From: Meira nashicola
Taxonomy: Eukaryota; Basidiomycota; Exobasidiomycetes; Exobasidiales; Brachybasidiaceae
Reading direction: 5' to 3'
DNA: 64,000 nucleotides
NCBI GenBank assembly: GCA_001600355.1
Contig: BCJU01000003.1
Coordinates: 372,001-436,000, forward strand
Below the pieces are notes generated by a model, which worked only from the letters and a program-made list of their open reading frames with translations, did not search any database and had not been told where the DNA came from. The translations under genes and the position numbers were made by a program. Positions 48,944 through 59,398 of the stretch are shown here, in pieces; positions within the stretch are counted from its first letter, which is position 1; each line of letters begins with the position of its first letter.

Positions 48944-49796
48944 GTTTGGAAGATGAAGTCTGGCGACAAAAGAAGAAGATGGTAATGAAGTGTGCGGTAA
49001 AGCGAAGTGTAGTTCGAGTGAACGATGTCTCAAAAAAAGGGATGATTTTTAATGATGGCGGGAAGAAAGTAGAAGTTGGGGATGCGAGAATGGGTTTTAT
49101 TGATTTTCATTCATGCGATTAGCTTCTGCGTGTAGAATTGTGAACAAACTTCAACTTGAGCTTACTGATGGGCTATATGCTTTTCGTCAATCGATACCCA
49201 TCAACCTTGTTGCTGATCCGGTTCATCCGACAGTACCAAATTCAACGCTCACTGGCCCATCCAATGAAACAGGCAAAATCCAATTCTCCTTCTAAACAAG
49301 CCTGCCTGCCTGCCCTGCCAGCGTGCACATCCTGTAAGAGCGTCGACTGTCCAATGGGATGAAACGTAGTATGGCCGATGAAGTTATAATCATTCAAAGA
49401 ACCATATCGAGAATGACGGAGCAGGAACCAATACCTTCTGCAGGCTAGACAGTAGCATGTATCGATCAATATCACTTGATCTGTTGCTCACATTTGCTGA
49501 CCGGTCGGTGCCATACCCGTCGGATAGAATTCAGTAACACATTGGACAAGTCCGCATTGACATTTTCATTGGAATCCTGTTGTTGGTCGAAGGTACAGTA
49601 GATTAAATAAGCAGACGACACAATCGGTGCGCTATATTTGGATACCCTACGTGATTATGATAGTGCGAAGCCCGTAGTACCGGTTTTAAGGAAATGTGAT
49701 GTCTCCGTTCCGCGTATACGCGTTATAGGCCAACTAGGCTAACTTCATTTTAAGCTATCACTTCTACTTCACCTTTCACCATCCTAATCATAAACA

Positions 49797-50804
49797 ATGT
49801 CAGGCTCTTTAACTTCTGCTGAATTGGCCAAATATCATAAAGACGGATATTTGGTCATTCCAAACTTTTTTGATCCTGAACCGATATTACAACATGCCAA
49901 AGATCTTATTCATGCATTCGATCCAATAGGTCATCCGATGACTAAATTTAGCACAGGTGGAGAAGAAGGAGTAAAAGAAGATGGAGAAGAGCATGTTGGT
50001 GACAGATACTTTTTAGAAAGTGGTGATAAGATTCGTTATTTCTTAGAAGAAGATTCTATAGGCCCGGATGGTAAACTCAATCGATCGCCTGATCTTTGTG
50101 TGAATAAATGCGGTCATGCGTTACATAGTTTGGATCCAATCTTTCATCAATTAACATTTTCGGAAAAGGTACAAAATTTGATTAAATCCTTAGAAGCATT
50201 CTCAACGCCAAAATGTCTGCAATCGATGGTAATCTGTAAACAACCTTCGATCGGTGGTGCAGTTCCGCCTCATAATGATTCAACGTTTTTATACACTTCT
50301 CCTCCTAGTGCAACTGGACTTTGGTTTGCATTAGAAGATTGTACAACGACAAATGGATGCTTATCGTTTATTCCAGGATCACACAGATGGCAAAAAGGAT
50401 CAAGTAAACCAAATCTCAAAGCACCAAGACCGCAAAACGAGAGGGGAGAGATAAGGCAAACGTATGGAGATCCACGTGGTGTAAATAAAAGATTTATTCG
50501 ATCTGATCCTAAGAATGTTAATGCAGGAACTCATTTCGAAACATTATCAGAACAAGAAGAGGAGTCATGGGATGAAAATAGAGCTTCAATTGAAGCATGC
50601 AAAGCGGGAACGTTGGTTCTCATTCATGGATCGGTAATGCACAAAAGTGAAAAGAATAAAAGTGACAAAAGCAGATACATTTATACTTTCCATTGCATAG
50701 AAGGCGATTCTTCGAAAGCAGATTATGATTCCCGAAATTGGTTACAACCTTCGAAAGAGATGCCATTCAGTGAATTGTACAATCCCCCTGCATTGAAAGC
50801 TTGA
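49797..50804 (+). CDS. Phytanoyl-CoA dioxygenase family protein (PHYHD1-like)
   Basis: Fe(II)/2-oxoglutarate-dependent oxygenase, 335 residues, intronless, ATG 49797. It starts with the family-typical YHKDGYLVIPNFFDP. The metal triad is visible: His159-x-Asp161 in PHNDSTFLYT and the distal His282 in IHGSVMHKSEKN, followed by the 2-oxoglutarate-binding Arg in KSRYIYTFH. LWFALEDCTTTNGCLSFIPG is the conserved strand pair between them. No peroxisomal C-terminal signal is present (ends PPALKA), so it may be cytosolic, as PHYHD1 proteins usually are. The substrate is unknown. The 5' end lies about 160 bases outside the right repeat arm. Confidence 0.92.
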   Translation: MSGSLTSAELAKYHKDGYLVIPNFFDPEPILQHAKDLIHAFDPIGHPMTKFSTGGEEGVKEDGEEHVGDRYFLESGDKIRYFLEEDSIGPDGKLNRSPDLCVNKCGHALHSLDPIFHQLTFSEKVQNLIKSLEAFSTPKCLQSMVICKQPSIGGAVPPHNDSTFLYTSPPSATGLWFALEDCTTTNGCLSFIPGSHRWQKGSSKPNLKAPRPQNERGEIRQTYGDPRGVNKRFIRSDPKNVNAGTHFETLSEQEEESWDENRASIEACKAGTLVLIHGSVMHKSEKNKSDKSRYIYTFHCIEGDSSKADYDSRNWLQPSKEMPFSELYNPPALKA

Positions 50805-50932
50805 TATATACCTGTACCTGTATCTATACCTATCCTAGTTGAAATATGATAAGGGTCTTATCCCCTTTAGCGTATTATCACGCGCCTAACTTACTCCACA
50901 TCCTTCTGTTTTGCTACCATCATCTATTCGTA

Positions 50933-51919
50933 ATGGCACCTCGTCTTCGAGTATCAGCTGGTCCTTCAGTGGATAAATTATCATTAATTCGGGTAAATGA
51001 TGAAGATCATCCATTGACGATTAAAACAGACGATTTTGTAGGTCGATTGACTGTACGTATTCAAGGTTTTACTGGCATTCGACCTGGCGCAAATGATGAA
51101 GATGAAGCAGCATCAGATGTAGAAACGCATTATTTTGAGCATTCTTATGCTAAAGGATGTACTTGGTCCATTCAAGTTCAAGGTAAATTCAAAGAAGAAA
51201 TTTCTGTCGATAATCTGATGTATGGAAATCAATTTGATAAACCGATTCGTGATCGACTTCCTTGGGGTACATCGGTAGCATTACGTGCTATTAACATCAT
51301 CGATCCAAATTTACAACATGATTTATACGCAGATCAACCTTGGGCATTTGGACCTTTAGTTACAAGTATGACGAGGGTCAACGTGGAAAGAAAGCAAGAA
51401 GAACCGGCAGAAGATTTTAAGGATTGGCCTGCATTCCCTGCCGGTCGTTCAGAAGATGATTACGTACAGGAAGATACTTCTGTACTCCTATGCAAAAACG
51501 ATAAAGGTGACTTGCTTGAAGAAATTGAAGAGAATGGATTCGCAGATTCGCACACTTTAACACAACTCAAAGATACCGCTTCCGGTCATACTCATCGAGC
51601 CCGCCTTTGGGGTAATCAATCTGTTCGTCAAGCTGGCAAAGTTACACCAAATGACATTGTGTCATTAGCATTCGATAATGGTTTCATCGATTTTAATACT
51701 TTAAGGGTTGTCTTACCCTATACAGGTGGAATGGGTTTCGATTTGCAAAAGTATTGGGATGGACAACCGGTTCGATATTATTGCAAAAATGGTCAAACTG
51801 GAAAGGTGTTTTATATAATAGAGTGAGTAAGAATTCGGATCAAGGATATACACTTGAACTTTACTGACTTTCTCCTTTTGATCAATAACAGGTTCCAAAT
51901 CGTAGAAAAGGACGAATAG
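50933..51919 (+). CDS. DUF1769 family fungal protein, two exons
   Basis: Function unknown. Start ATG 50933 (MAPRLRVSAGPSVDKLS); the frame extends to an ATG at 50846 but that part is hydrophobic and His-rich and lies where the promoter should be. Exon 1 50933-51822, intron 51823-51891 (GTGAGT...AACAG), exon 2 51892-51919 adding only FQIVEKDE. Without that splice the protein would end right at the donor in YIIE. The total is about 305 residues. DUF1769 marks are DDFVGRLTVRIQGF, HSYAKGCTWSIQVQGKFKEE, GNQFDKPI, LPWGTSVALRAINIIDPNL and QPWAFGPLVTSM. No signal peptide or membrane segments. CGCCTAA at 50883-50889 sits 44 bases before the start. Confidence 0.88.
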
Positions 51920-52234
51920 ATTCAGCTTATGCACTGCAATAAGATCATATGTTCCGGAATTGTGTTTTGATAAGTTCAGAAAGGTAGACATGATTTCTTT
52001 AAAAGTTTAAAGGGACGAAATGAAAGGTAGACCTTCTAATTATTGATTGCATTTAGCCATAGACATACAAATATAGTTCTCACAATCATATTCTCATGTA
52101 TATGGGCTTATATAATCTTTCCTTCGGTAAAATGGAGAAAGTCACTTAAAATCTAAACGCGTGTTGCTCTCCACCTGATATGAATTGCATGCTCTTTCCT
52201 ACCTTCCATCTGATGCAAAGGAAAACCCTTTACG
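51920..52234. other. Intergenic region between the DUF1769 and PSMD9 genes
   Basis: About 315 bases holding a 3' UTR and the next promoter, with ACGCGT near 52158. No gene. Confidence 0.55.
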
Positions 52235-53014
52235 ATGACGGATTCAAATACGGCTATGACTGCTGCCGAAGCAAGAAGTGCAGCTTTACAACTTTCAAAT
52301 GAAAGAAGGACGATTGATGAAGAATTATCAAATTTGTTCAACGTTTTACGTTCACAAAATGCAACGATGAATTCTGCTTTAATTGATAATCAAGGTTTTC
52401 CTATTGCTTCAATAGATATAGTTGCTGTTAGAACGGCAAGAGCGAGAATAATTGCTTTAAGAAATGATCGAGAAAATGTTGAAAATAGAATGAGAGGTTT
52501 ATTGGATTTAGCTTTATCAAGAACGGAATCTGAAACGGAAGTTTTACCAACGACTAATGGATTTGTTGAACATCATGATGATCGACAACAACAACAGCAG
52601 CATTCCTCAACACAGGCAATGGCAAACGTACCAGGAACAAATGGAGCACTTAGCATGAGCGTTCCAATACAGCAAGATGGAGATGCATCAGTTTGGTCAG
52701 AAGTTGGCGGATTAACACCTTTTGCAAAAGTGAATGCAATCAGTCCGAACAGTCCTGCACAACAAGCAGATATGCGTGTAGGTGATGAAATTTTACAATT
52801 TGCAACTTTAACTGGAGCTAATGCACATCGTTCTTTGGCAAATAAAGATTTGGGAAATTTGCCAAGTGTTGTTCAAAGAGGAACAGAGATTGGAGTGATG
52901 GTTTTGCGAAGTAATAACGAACAAAATTCTCGACAAGTTAAACGATTACGTCTTACACCTAATGATGGATGGGGTGGTAGAGGTCTATTAGGCTGTCATT
53001 TATTACCAATCTAG
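52235..53014 (+). CDS. 26S proteasome assembly chaperone PSMD9/Nas2
   Basis: Chaperone for the proteasome base, which holds the Rpt5-containing module during assembly. 259 residues, intronless, ATG 52235. The N-terminal helical domain (ALQLSNERRTIDEELSNLF and IDIVAVRTARARIIALRND) matches Nas2/PSMD9. A Gln/His-rich linker near residues 110-130 follows, then the C-terminal PDZ domain: PFAKVNAISPNSPAQQADMR, VGDEILQFATL, NLPSVVQRGTEIGVMVLR and the family end GWGGRGLLGCHLLPI. The 3' end is about 190 bases from the convergent GH20 gene. Confidence 0.95.
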   Translation: MTDSNTAMTAAEARSAALQLSNERRTIDEELSNLFNVLRSQNATMNSALIDNQGFPIASIDIVAVRTARARIIALRNDRENVENRMRGLLDLALSRTESETEVLPTTNGFVEHHDDRQQQQQHSSTQAMANVPGTNGALSMSVPIQQDGDASVWSEVGGLTPFAKVNAISPNSPAQQADMRVGDEILQFATLTGANAHRSLANKDLGNLPSVVQRGTEIGVMVLRSNNEQNSRQVKRLRLTPNDGWGGRGLLGCHLLPI

Positions 53015-53205
53015 TACTCAAAATGTATTTGTAAAAGATTCTCATCATGATAAAATGTATCAATATTATTTCAAAAGATGAATAAAAATGCAGATGTAGG
53101 GTACAATTAGGGAATTCATTTGCATAAGCTTTCCAGAAGTTTGCTGCCATACTGTCTTGTGTACAAATTGTTCATAATGCTACATGATAAAATATCATGA
53201 ATGTT

Positions 53206-55808
53206 TCAGCAGTACGTTTGTCTGCTCACTCGATGATAATCGAGTAATTGATCTGCACTGCTATACACAACCTGTAACGGTTGTGCAAGCTCGGCGACAC
53301 TTGTCACCTCCTCTTCATATCCCCCTACTTCTGTTCCCGCATCAATGTTTAACATCACTTCTTCTTCTCCTTCTTGCTCGATAAATACATCTTCGCGCAT
53401 TCCATCTTCCGCATCATCTTTTTTGATAAAGGGGACTCCAACTTGACCACCTTTCTTTATATGATCCAAAAATTTTGAAATGCGAAGGTGAAATGTTTCT
53501 AAACGTGATGCTTGACCGCCATAACGTAATTCCAATACTTCCCAACCAAATGGCTCATACGTTGCCATCCACATTTGGCGATGATAACTAATCAACTGTC
53601 GTAAATGTTCTCGTAATTTCGAAAGACGACTTTCTGGTCCTGGTCCTGCTAATTGATATAATTCTGACCAATTCATATTTATGTATGCCAAATGCATACG
53701 ATAACGTAATCCGCTTTTGTATGACAATGTCTTTGCAATCAAATAGGCAAATCGAAGCCTAGCATTCATGGGATAATCACTCAATGAAGATTGAGCTTTC
53801 GTGCCTTTTGATTGCACTGTAGCTCGCAATCTACCGTCCAAATATGCTGCCAAGGATGTATAATGATGTTCCAAATCCAATCCACTCGCTTGCATACTGG
53901 GAGAAACGAATCCATATGCAGGTTCTTCCCACATGAGCCATTTGGAGGTATTTGGTGCAAAATGAATACCGTCATCAATCGTTTGCTTTTCCGGTGAAGG
54001 ATCATCTAAACGAGAAGCCATAACGTAATCGTCAAATACTCCAGCGCAGACACCATCGAATGACGCACGCAAACGGGTCAGATCAACTTCTTGTCCTTTT
54101 TCATATCCATGCTCGGCATAATAAGACCAAGCAGGTAAAGAAGAAAGAATATCCACTTCATTTCCCTCATCACCCCAGATCGTCAAAAATACATGTTTTA
54201 CGCCGCTATTACGTTGCTTGCAAGCATTCATGCTAGCTTTATTTGTCGCAAAGGTGAATGGAAGAGCGGTCCAAAATCGACTCCAAGTCCAACTTCCACC
54301 TGCCATCCATGGATTCTTTCTGCTGAGAAGGCGATGGCTCTGGATACGATTAGTATAGCTTTGTTGAGAGGTATGATAATAATCCCAATAGACCAATTCG
54401 ATATTGCTTGGAATGCCTTCAACGGAAGATGTAGGTTGCTGAGAGTCGTAATAACCCAAAAGTGAATTATTTTTGGCATTTAGACAGAATAGCATATCAC
54501 TCCAAATACACGGTTGTAGGCCCATCTCAACACAGATTGCATTCACCCGAGATAAATGATCAATGAAAATCTTTGTTGGATCTTTGAAGTTATATTGTCC
54601 AAAGATGGAATGGTAGCGACCATGCCCCAAACCATGCGTTTCATCCATCCCCAAATGAATCTTTTTCGTTCTGAAAGGCTTAGTGGCCGCTTGAATCATC
54701 TTGCGAATCATGACGTAAGTCTCTTGAGCATCAACGAGTAAAACTTCTGAAGTATCACGAAGGTGCAAAAATCGAGGCCATTGAAGCATTTGACCAAGAT
54801 GTCCTAAAGTCTGAATGCATGGAATAACTTCGATACCCAAATCAAAGGCATAATCATCAATCTCCTTGAGAGCTTTTTCAGAATATCCTCCTCTCAAGTA
54901 GCCAAAGAATGGTTCACCTTCAATCTTGTAGGTGTCCTCTGTGTATAGTTGAAGCATATTGTATCCCATCAATGACAGCTTTTTCAGTAGGAATTTGACA
55001 GTTTTGACGAGTAAGACACCATTTCGACTGCAGTCAATCATAGTTCCCAACGTTTCGAAATTTGCAGACTCTTCGATTGGAAGTCTATCCATCATTATTT
55101 GCTCGTCACGTTTACTGATAGTATGAATGTCAGTTCCTTGCTCTTCTTCGATCGAATCAGAATTTGTGCTAATCAATGGACTTCTCAAAACACCGAGTAC
55201 GTGACCAAGACCTCTGAATGCCTCACACGGACGAAGGTAGCGGATCGTTACGTTGAAAGGCTTATTAGGTTCTTCACTGAAACTTTTGGAAGAAGTTTGG
55301 ATATGCAGAGAGCCTGAATTCAAAGTTGTATCTTCGATGAAGCTGTTGAGAGGATAAAGAAAAGGTGTCAATGAGTTAGTAACAATGTATGCACATGGTT
55401 GTCTGTACACACTCACCGAATATTCCACCACCAAACCGGATTACCATCTTGATTTAGCCTTCTATCCAGCGTTGGAGTATTTTCAATTTCTTCATTTATC
55501 AAAAACATGTTTTTACGTGGTGCACTTTTTGCCAATTCTTCGATGCCGTTTTGAATTCTTTCAGGAATGCTTGTTCGAGCAATACGTAATTGAACGGGTC
55601 CTGCAGGAAAATCGATTAATTGAACGTTGTTATTTCCACGAAATTGTTGAAGAGAATCTTTTTCATTATTTGCTACCACACTCACTCTACGTGGAGGAGC
55701 ATAATGTGCAGCGGCTATAGTTGCAGATTCATTATCTTGTAAAGTTGGCAAAGGCGGAACGGTATTGAGAACGTCTTCTTGATTATTGTTTGATTGATAA
55801 AATTCCAT
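53206..55808 (-). CDS. GH20 beta-N-acetylhexosaminidase, intracellular HexD-like
   Basis: Removes terminal beta-linked GlcNAc or GalNAc. About 842 residues from exons 55808-55417 and 55342-53206, 74-base intron (GTGAGT...ACAG), phase 2. GH20 catalytic Asp364-Glu365 lie in IHLGMDETHGLGHGRYH. Barrel marks are SLMGYNMLQLYTEDTYKIE, YFGYLRGGYS-like FFGYLRGGYSEKALKEID, EVIPCIQTLGHL and PCIWSDMLF. No signal peptide. The exon 1 part (residues 1-130) contains an alpha/beta-like segment, VQLRIARTSIPERIQNGIEE, as in the N-terminal GH20b-type domain. The layout is like hexosaminidase D (HEXDC) and bacterial cytosolic GH20 rather than secreted fungal enzymes. The last 60 residues are acidic. Confidence 0.9.
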
Positions 55809-56223
55809 TCTTGTATTGAAGTCTATTTGCTATTCTTTTCGATGAAATTTTAGCAGATAAACTTTTTTTTCTTTGCATCTGATCTGTTCGAATTATTTAA
55901 TTTTGATTACGATCAATCATTTGTGCTTGTTTTTGATGGCAAAGGTGAAGGTAGTAAATCATCTTTTGGCTCGCATTGACGCAGCTATTGCATTTTCTCA
56001 TTAACACTCGGTTCGTGCCTTTCAGAGAAACCAACACTTGCGAAGTCAGTGGAGGGGGGTGCGTCAGGCCCGTGCGACCTAGAAAAGCACCGAAGAACAT
56101 CGAGAGATGAGAGTGCTTGGGGCGCCTAATTTCTCGCACCGGCGTAAAAGCAGCGAGCGGGGTATTCCGTTTTAATTATATCATTTGTTTGTTTATTCCT
56201 ACATCACCTTGGGAGGTTATAGG
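55809..56223. promoter_or_regulatory. Divergent promoter of GH20 and PEX11
   Basis: About 415 bases between divergent starts. CGCCTAA at 56123-56129 lies about 95 bases before the PEX11 ATG, in a GC-richer patch (56000-56160). No gene. Confidence 0.5.
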
Positions 56224-57486
56224 ATGAGTAAATCCAATTCAGTCACAACGTACATACGACAGAAGCCATTATTTGAACAAAAAGAAGACGATAGATTGGA
56301 AAACAATAATGAGAAATCATCTTTCTCTAAATCATTGCAATTTTTAGGTATCAAACCACATGCGAGTCGAACAAAAGCATTCTTACATCTTGCTGGAGAT
56401 TGGGAAGGAAGGGATGCTTTGTTGGTGAGTGTATATAAATCTCGATTCTTTTGTCTTTTCATTTACTGATCCATTTGTACCTTTTAGCAATTTGCTCAAT
56501 CAATCTCTCTTCTTTCTTATTCAATGGCACCCGTAAGAAGAAAACAATTACATATCGCTTCAGAAAGTTTTGCGAATGCAAGAAGGATTTTTATTCTCGG
56601 TAGATGGTTGAATGATGGTGTTGAAACAATAAGAGAATCTTGGTCAGTCAATTCAGAAGGGAAAAAGGATGATGATGATTCTTCAGTCACTTCAGACGAT
56701 GATGAACAAGAAGGAGATCTAGAATTAGAACCAATTCGATTTGGAGGTACGGAAGAAGATGTTCTTGGTAATGCTCAAAATCAGATAGGTGATACGATAA
56801 AACCTTTTTCAAATCGTCAAAGTCAAATTCAATCATCAGCTATTAAACAGTGGCAGAAGCAATGGCGGACACGAATCGGATCAATTTCGGAATATCTAAC
56901 GATGCTTGGGGATGGATGTGAAGTTGTAGCATTGCTTGGCGGATCGAGCATATTATGGAGAATAATTGGTGGTAGATTAGCAGCTCGTCAAAGACATGGA
57001 TTAGAAAGAATTGCTCAATTCATCTTCTTTTTCGCTTTTACGCTTGGTCTTCGACATATCGAATTATTAAGACAAGAACGAATAAGAAAGCTTCGAAAAT
57101 CAAATAAGAATCTTTTACGTGCTTCTGATCATATTTCTGCTGAAGCTGATGCTAGAACACTTTTAGAAGCACGTCCTTTGAGTGTTTCAGAAGCACTTTC
57201 TTCGCATGCTACTGAGCCACAAAAAGGTGAAAGAAGAAGAGATGATAACAGCTTGGACAACTCAGGAGATTTAGCTCTTCGCAAAGCTGAGTACAAAGTG
57301 TTTATGCAACGTAAGAAGATGCAATTATTAAGACTAGAACGCACTTCATTACGTGCCGAATTACTTTTTACCATTGCTGAAATCCTTTGGCCACATCACG
57401 ATCATACACGATTAGAAGGTTGGACAACATTTATAGCTTCGATATGTCATATGTCACGTTTAACAAAAGAAGTTCGTTGGCATTGA
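56224..57486 (+). CDS. Peroxisomal membrane protein PEX11, two exons
   Basis: Membrane-elongation factor for peroxisome proliferation. Exons 56224-56424 and 56488-57486 with a 63-base phase 0 intron (GTGAGT...TTTTAG), about 399 residues. The start is the first ATG; the splice joins GRDALL to QFAQSISLLSYSM, restoring the family pattern of a helix with Arg-Thr-Lys-Ala near the start (SRTKAFLHLAGDWEGRD) followed by QFA. The amphipathic segment KQLHIASESFANARRIFILGR is the Pex11 hallmark. A Glu/Asp-rich insert covers about residues 110-150. Hydrophobic segments GCEVVALLGGSSILWRI and IAQFIFFFAFTLGLRHIEL suit membrane insertion. A long Arg-rich region precedes the C-terminal helix (LHPHHDH-like stretch, LEGWTTFIASICHMSRL). 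Confidence 0.85.
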
Positions 57487-57524
57487 AGTTTGGGGGATGG
57501 AATTGTATTTTTAACTTTGGACAT

Positions 57525-58119
57525 TTATTTGAGTGATCTCAATCGATGTATACCTTCCAAATCTAAACGTTCTTGTGTCCATTCTTTCATCGGAACTGCA
57601 CCTAAAACTTTTTCATAAAATGCAATACTTGGAGCATTCCAATTCAGAACTGACCAATCCATTCTTTGACAATCATTCTCTTCTGCTACTTTTCCTAATG
57701 CTCTAAAAAGAGCTTTTCCTGCTCCTCTATTACGTACTGAAGGATCAACATAAAGGTCTTCCAAGTATAAAGATGGTTTACCTTTCCAAGTTGAAAAGCT
57801 GAAAAAGTATAATGCCATACCGATTGGTGTGTTTGCGTTGGTGATGTCTTCGCATATTAATGCATGTGCATACTTTTTCTTGAAAACATTTTCGATCAGA
57901 AGTTCGGGAGTTGCTTGTGCTTCTTCTTCTGCTTTTTCGTAAATGGCAAGATCTTTAATCTGAGTGGAGAGAGAGAAAGGGAAGAGAATGTTTTGTGAAT
58001 AATAGTTCAACAACATTCTTCTCATTACTCACAAATCGCAAAATCGTAGGAATGTCAGCTTCTGTAGCCTCTCTCACATTCACTGGAAAATTTGGCTTCT
58101 CTGCGGCGGCGGAAGACAT
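57525..58119 (-). CDS. GNAT N-acetyltransferase, diamine/thialysine acetyltransferase-like (SAT1/2 type)
   Basis: Transfers acetyl from acetyl-CoA to a small amine. About 173 residues from exons 58119-58033 and 57959-57525, 73-base intron in phase 0 (GTGAGT...CTCAG). Exon 1 reads MSSAAAEKPNFPVNVREATE and ADIPTILRF, then IKDLAIYEKAEEEAQATPE. The acetyl-CoA loop is VRNRGAGKALFRALGKVA, and LYLEDLYVDP, RMDWSVLNWNAPSIAFYEKVLGA are very close to the spermidine/thialysine acetyltransferase pattern. The physiological substrate could be a polyamine or thialysine. Its 3' end is 40 bases from that of PEX11 (convergent). Confidence 0.92.
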
Positions 58120-58327
58120 GATTGCAAATATTCCACTTGAAAGGGTGTGATGGTATGTAAAAGAAGTTAGAAAAACCAATTCTTCGCAAAAGTCTACGCT
58201 AACTCTGACTCACTATGCAGGTACGCTTAAGGTCTTTTGCTGGAAGGCGTTCATATTCTCTAACTTTCCCCCCACGCTGATAGACTACATGAATATGTTC
58301 TATATATTTTGTACAATGTCCATAACA

Positions 58328-59398
58328 TCAATCAAGCCTTCTTCCTTTTTCTTGTATTCTTCTACTAGAAGATGTATGCATATCCGAATCATTGCTTGCT
58401 TGATTATCATTCACAAAGATCGAAAGTGTAGAAGAAGTCAAATTGTTGGTATTGATTGAATCATTCGAAAAATCATGAATATCATCTTGCTTTTTCATAT
58501 CTTTGGCTGATGAAGCATTCCATATGCTTGTGTTTTGCTTTCTCGAGTTTAAAAGTGATAATGTATTGTGTCCTTCTGCCCTCCAATAATACACATATTG
58601 AATCGCAATTACCGTATTCAAAACGCTGGCTAAACCAAATCCAATGCCCAATAACCAATCGCCAGTTTCAGTTATAGTTGTAAAAACTCGAGCAAGCGTG
58701 CCAGCCAATTGTGCAAAGACTACAATGCTACTCAAATGTCCACACTTTTTGTTTTTATACAATTCAGCAATTTGAGGAAATTTGCTCAATAATGAAATCG
58801 GAATGGAAAAAGCTTGAAAGACTGAGAGCAAATTTGGAGGGCAGAGTAAGAAGAGAAAAATGCTTGATACAAACATAAGAAAAGCTGCAAAAATTACTCT
58901 TTTGATCACCATAGGGTCGCGCTCTTCCGATGAAGAAACTCTACTAGAAGACGAACTGATCAATAAGCCACCTTTTCTTCTTTGTCCTTTCTCTTCTGTT
59001 CCATACCAAATAATCAATAAAGTGATTATCATATTTTGAACGGTCAAGCTGGCATTTTCACCATATGTACTGAAAGGTAATTGCTTCCTGAATGCATATG
59101 CAAGACTGATATCGTACGCTACCACTTCCAAGCTGTACATCGAAAGTGAAATACCCCAAGCTGAAGAATGTTGAACGATTGTAATTATCTGAGGAATTTT
59201 GAGGATACTGCCAAAGATAATGATGCCAATTCCCAAACCTTTCGATAAAGCAAGTCGTAAGCAAAAAGTTGTCGGAGCGACATTATAGATCAAAGAAGTA
59301 TAACAATCTTCTCCCAAAATCAATCGACCTGGAGTAGCAATAAATGAAGGAAGGTTCTGTGTTATTGTTTGCAGCATACTTTGTAGTACTTCTGTCAT
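58328..59398 (-). CDS. Mannose-P-dolichol utilisation protein MPDU1-like, PQ-loop membrane protein
   Basis: ER membrane protein of the SWEET/PQ-loop class needed for use of dolichol-phosphate-mannose in N-glycan and GPI assembly. 356 residues, intronless, ATG 59398. Two PQ motifs: KIPQIITIVQHSSAWGIS in the first half and SKFPQIAELYKNKKCGHLS in the second. About seven hydrophobic segments are seen (for example IIIFGSILKIPQI, MIITLLIIWYG, FAAFLMFVSSIFLFLLC). A Ser-rich loop of about 30 residues (GLLISSSSSRVSSSEER) separates the two halves, and a Ser/Asn-rich C-terminal tail of about 70 residues ends in basic residues. Both are additions to the animal form. Confidence 0.9.
   Translation of the reverse strand: MTEVLQSMLQTITQNLPSFIATPGRLILGEDCYTSLIYNVAPTTFCLRLALSKGLGIGIIIFGSILKIPQIITIVQHSSAWGISLSMYSLEVVAYDISLAYAFRKQLPFSTYGENASLTVQNMIITLLIIWYGTEEKGQRRKGGLLISSSSSRVSSSEERDPMVIKRVIFAAFLMFVSSIFLFLLCPPNLLSVFQAFSIPISLLSKFPQIAELYKNKKCGHLSSIVVFAQLAGTLARVFTTITETGDWLLGIGFGLASVLNTVIAIQYVYYWRAEGHNTLSLLNSRKQNTSIWNASSAKDMKKQDDIHDFSNDSINTNNLTSSTLSIFVNDNQASNDSDMHTSSSRRIQEKGRRLD

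Larger units (their letters stand above)
47801..49634 (-). repeat. Right arm of the large inverted repeat
   Basis: Reverse-complement match of 13994-16411. The outer edge is at CAATCGGTGCGCTA (ends 49634), the inner edge at GACTAAGTATG (47801). Within it, 48583-49100 matches the ORF start region of the left arm closely, 47930-48040 matches the hairpin block, and 49110-49480 matches the left 14145-14650 block with only one copy of the 150-base unit. It is interrupted by 185 N and has ambiguous bases at 48194 and 48845. The arm is shorter than the left one, mostly through lacking repeat expansions. Confidence 0.85.
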
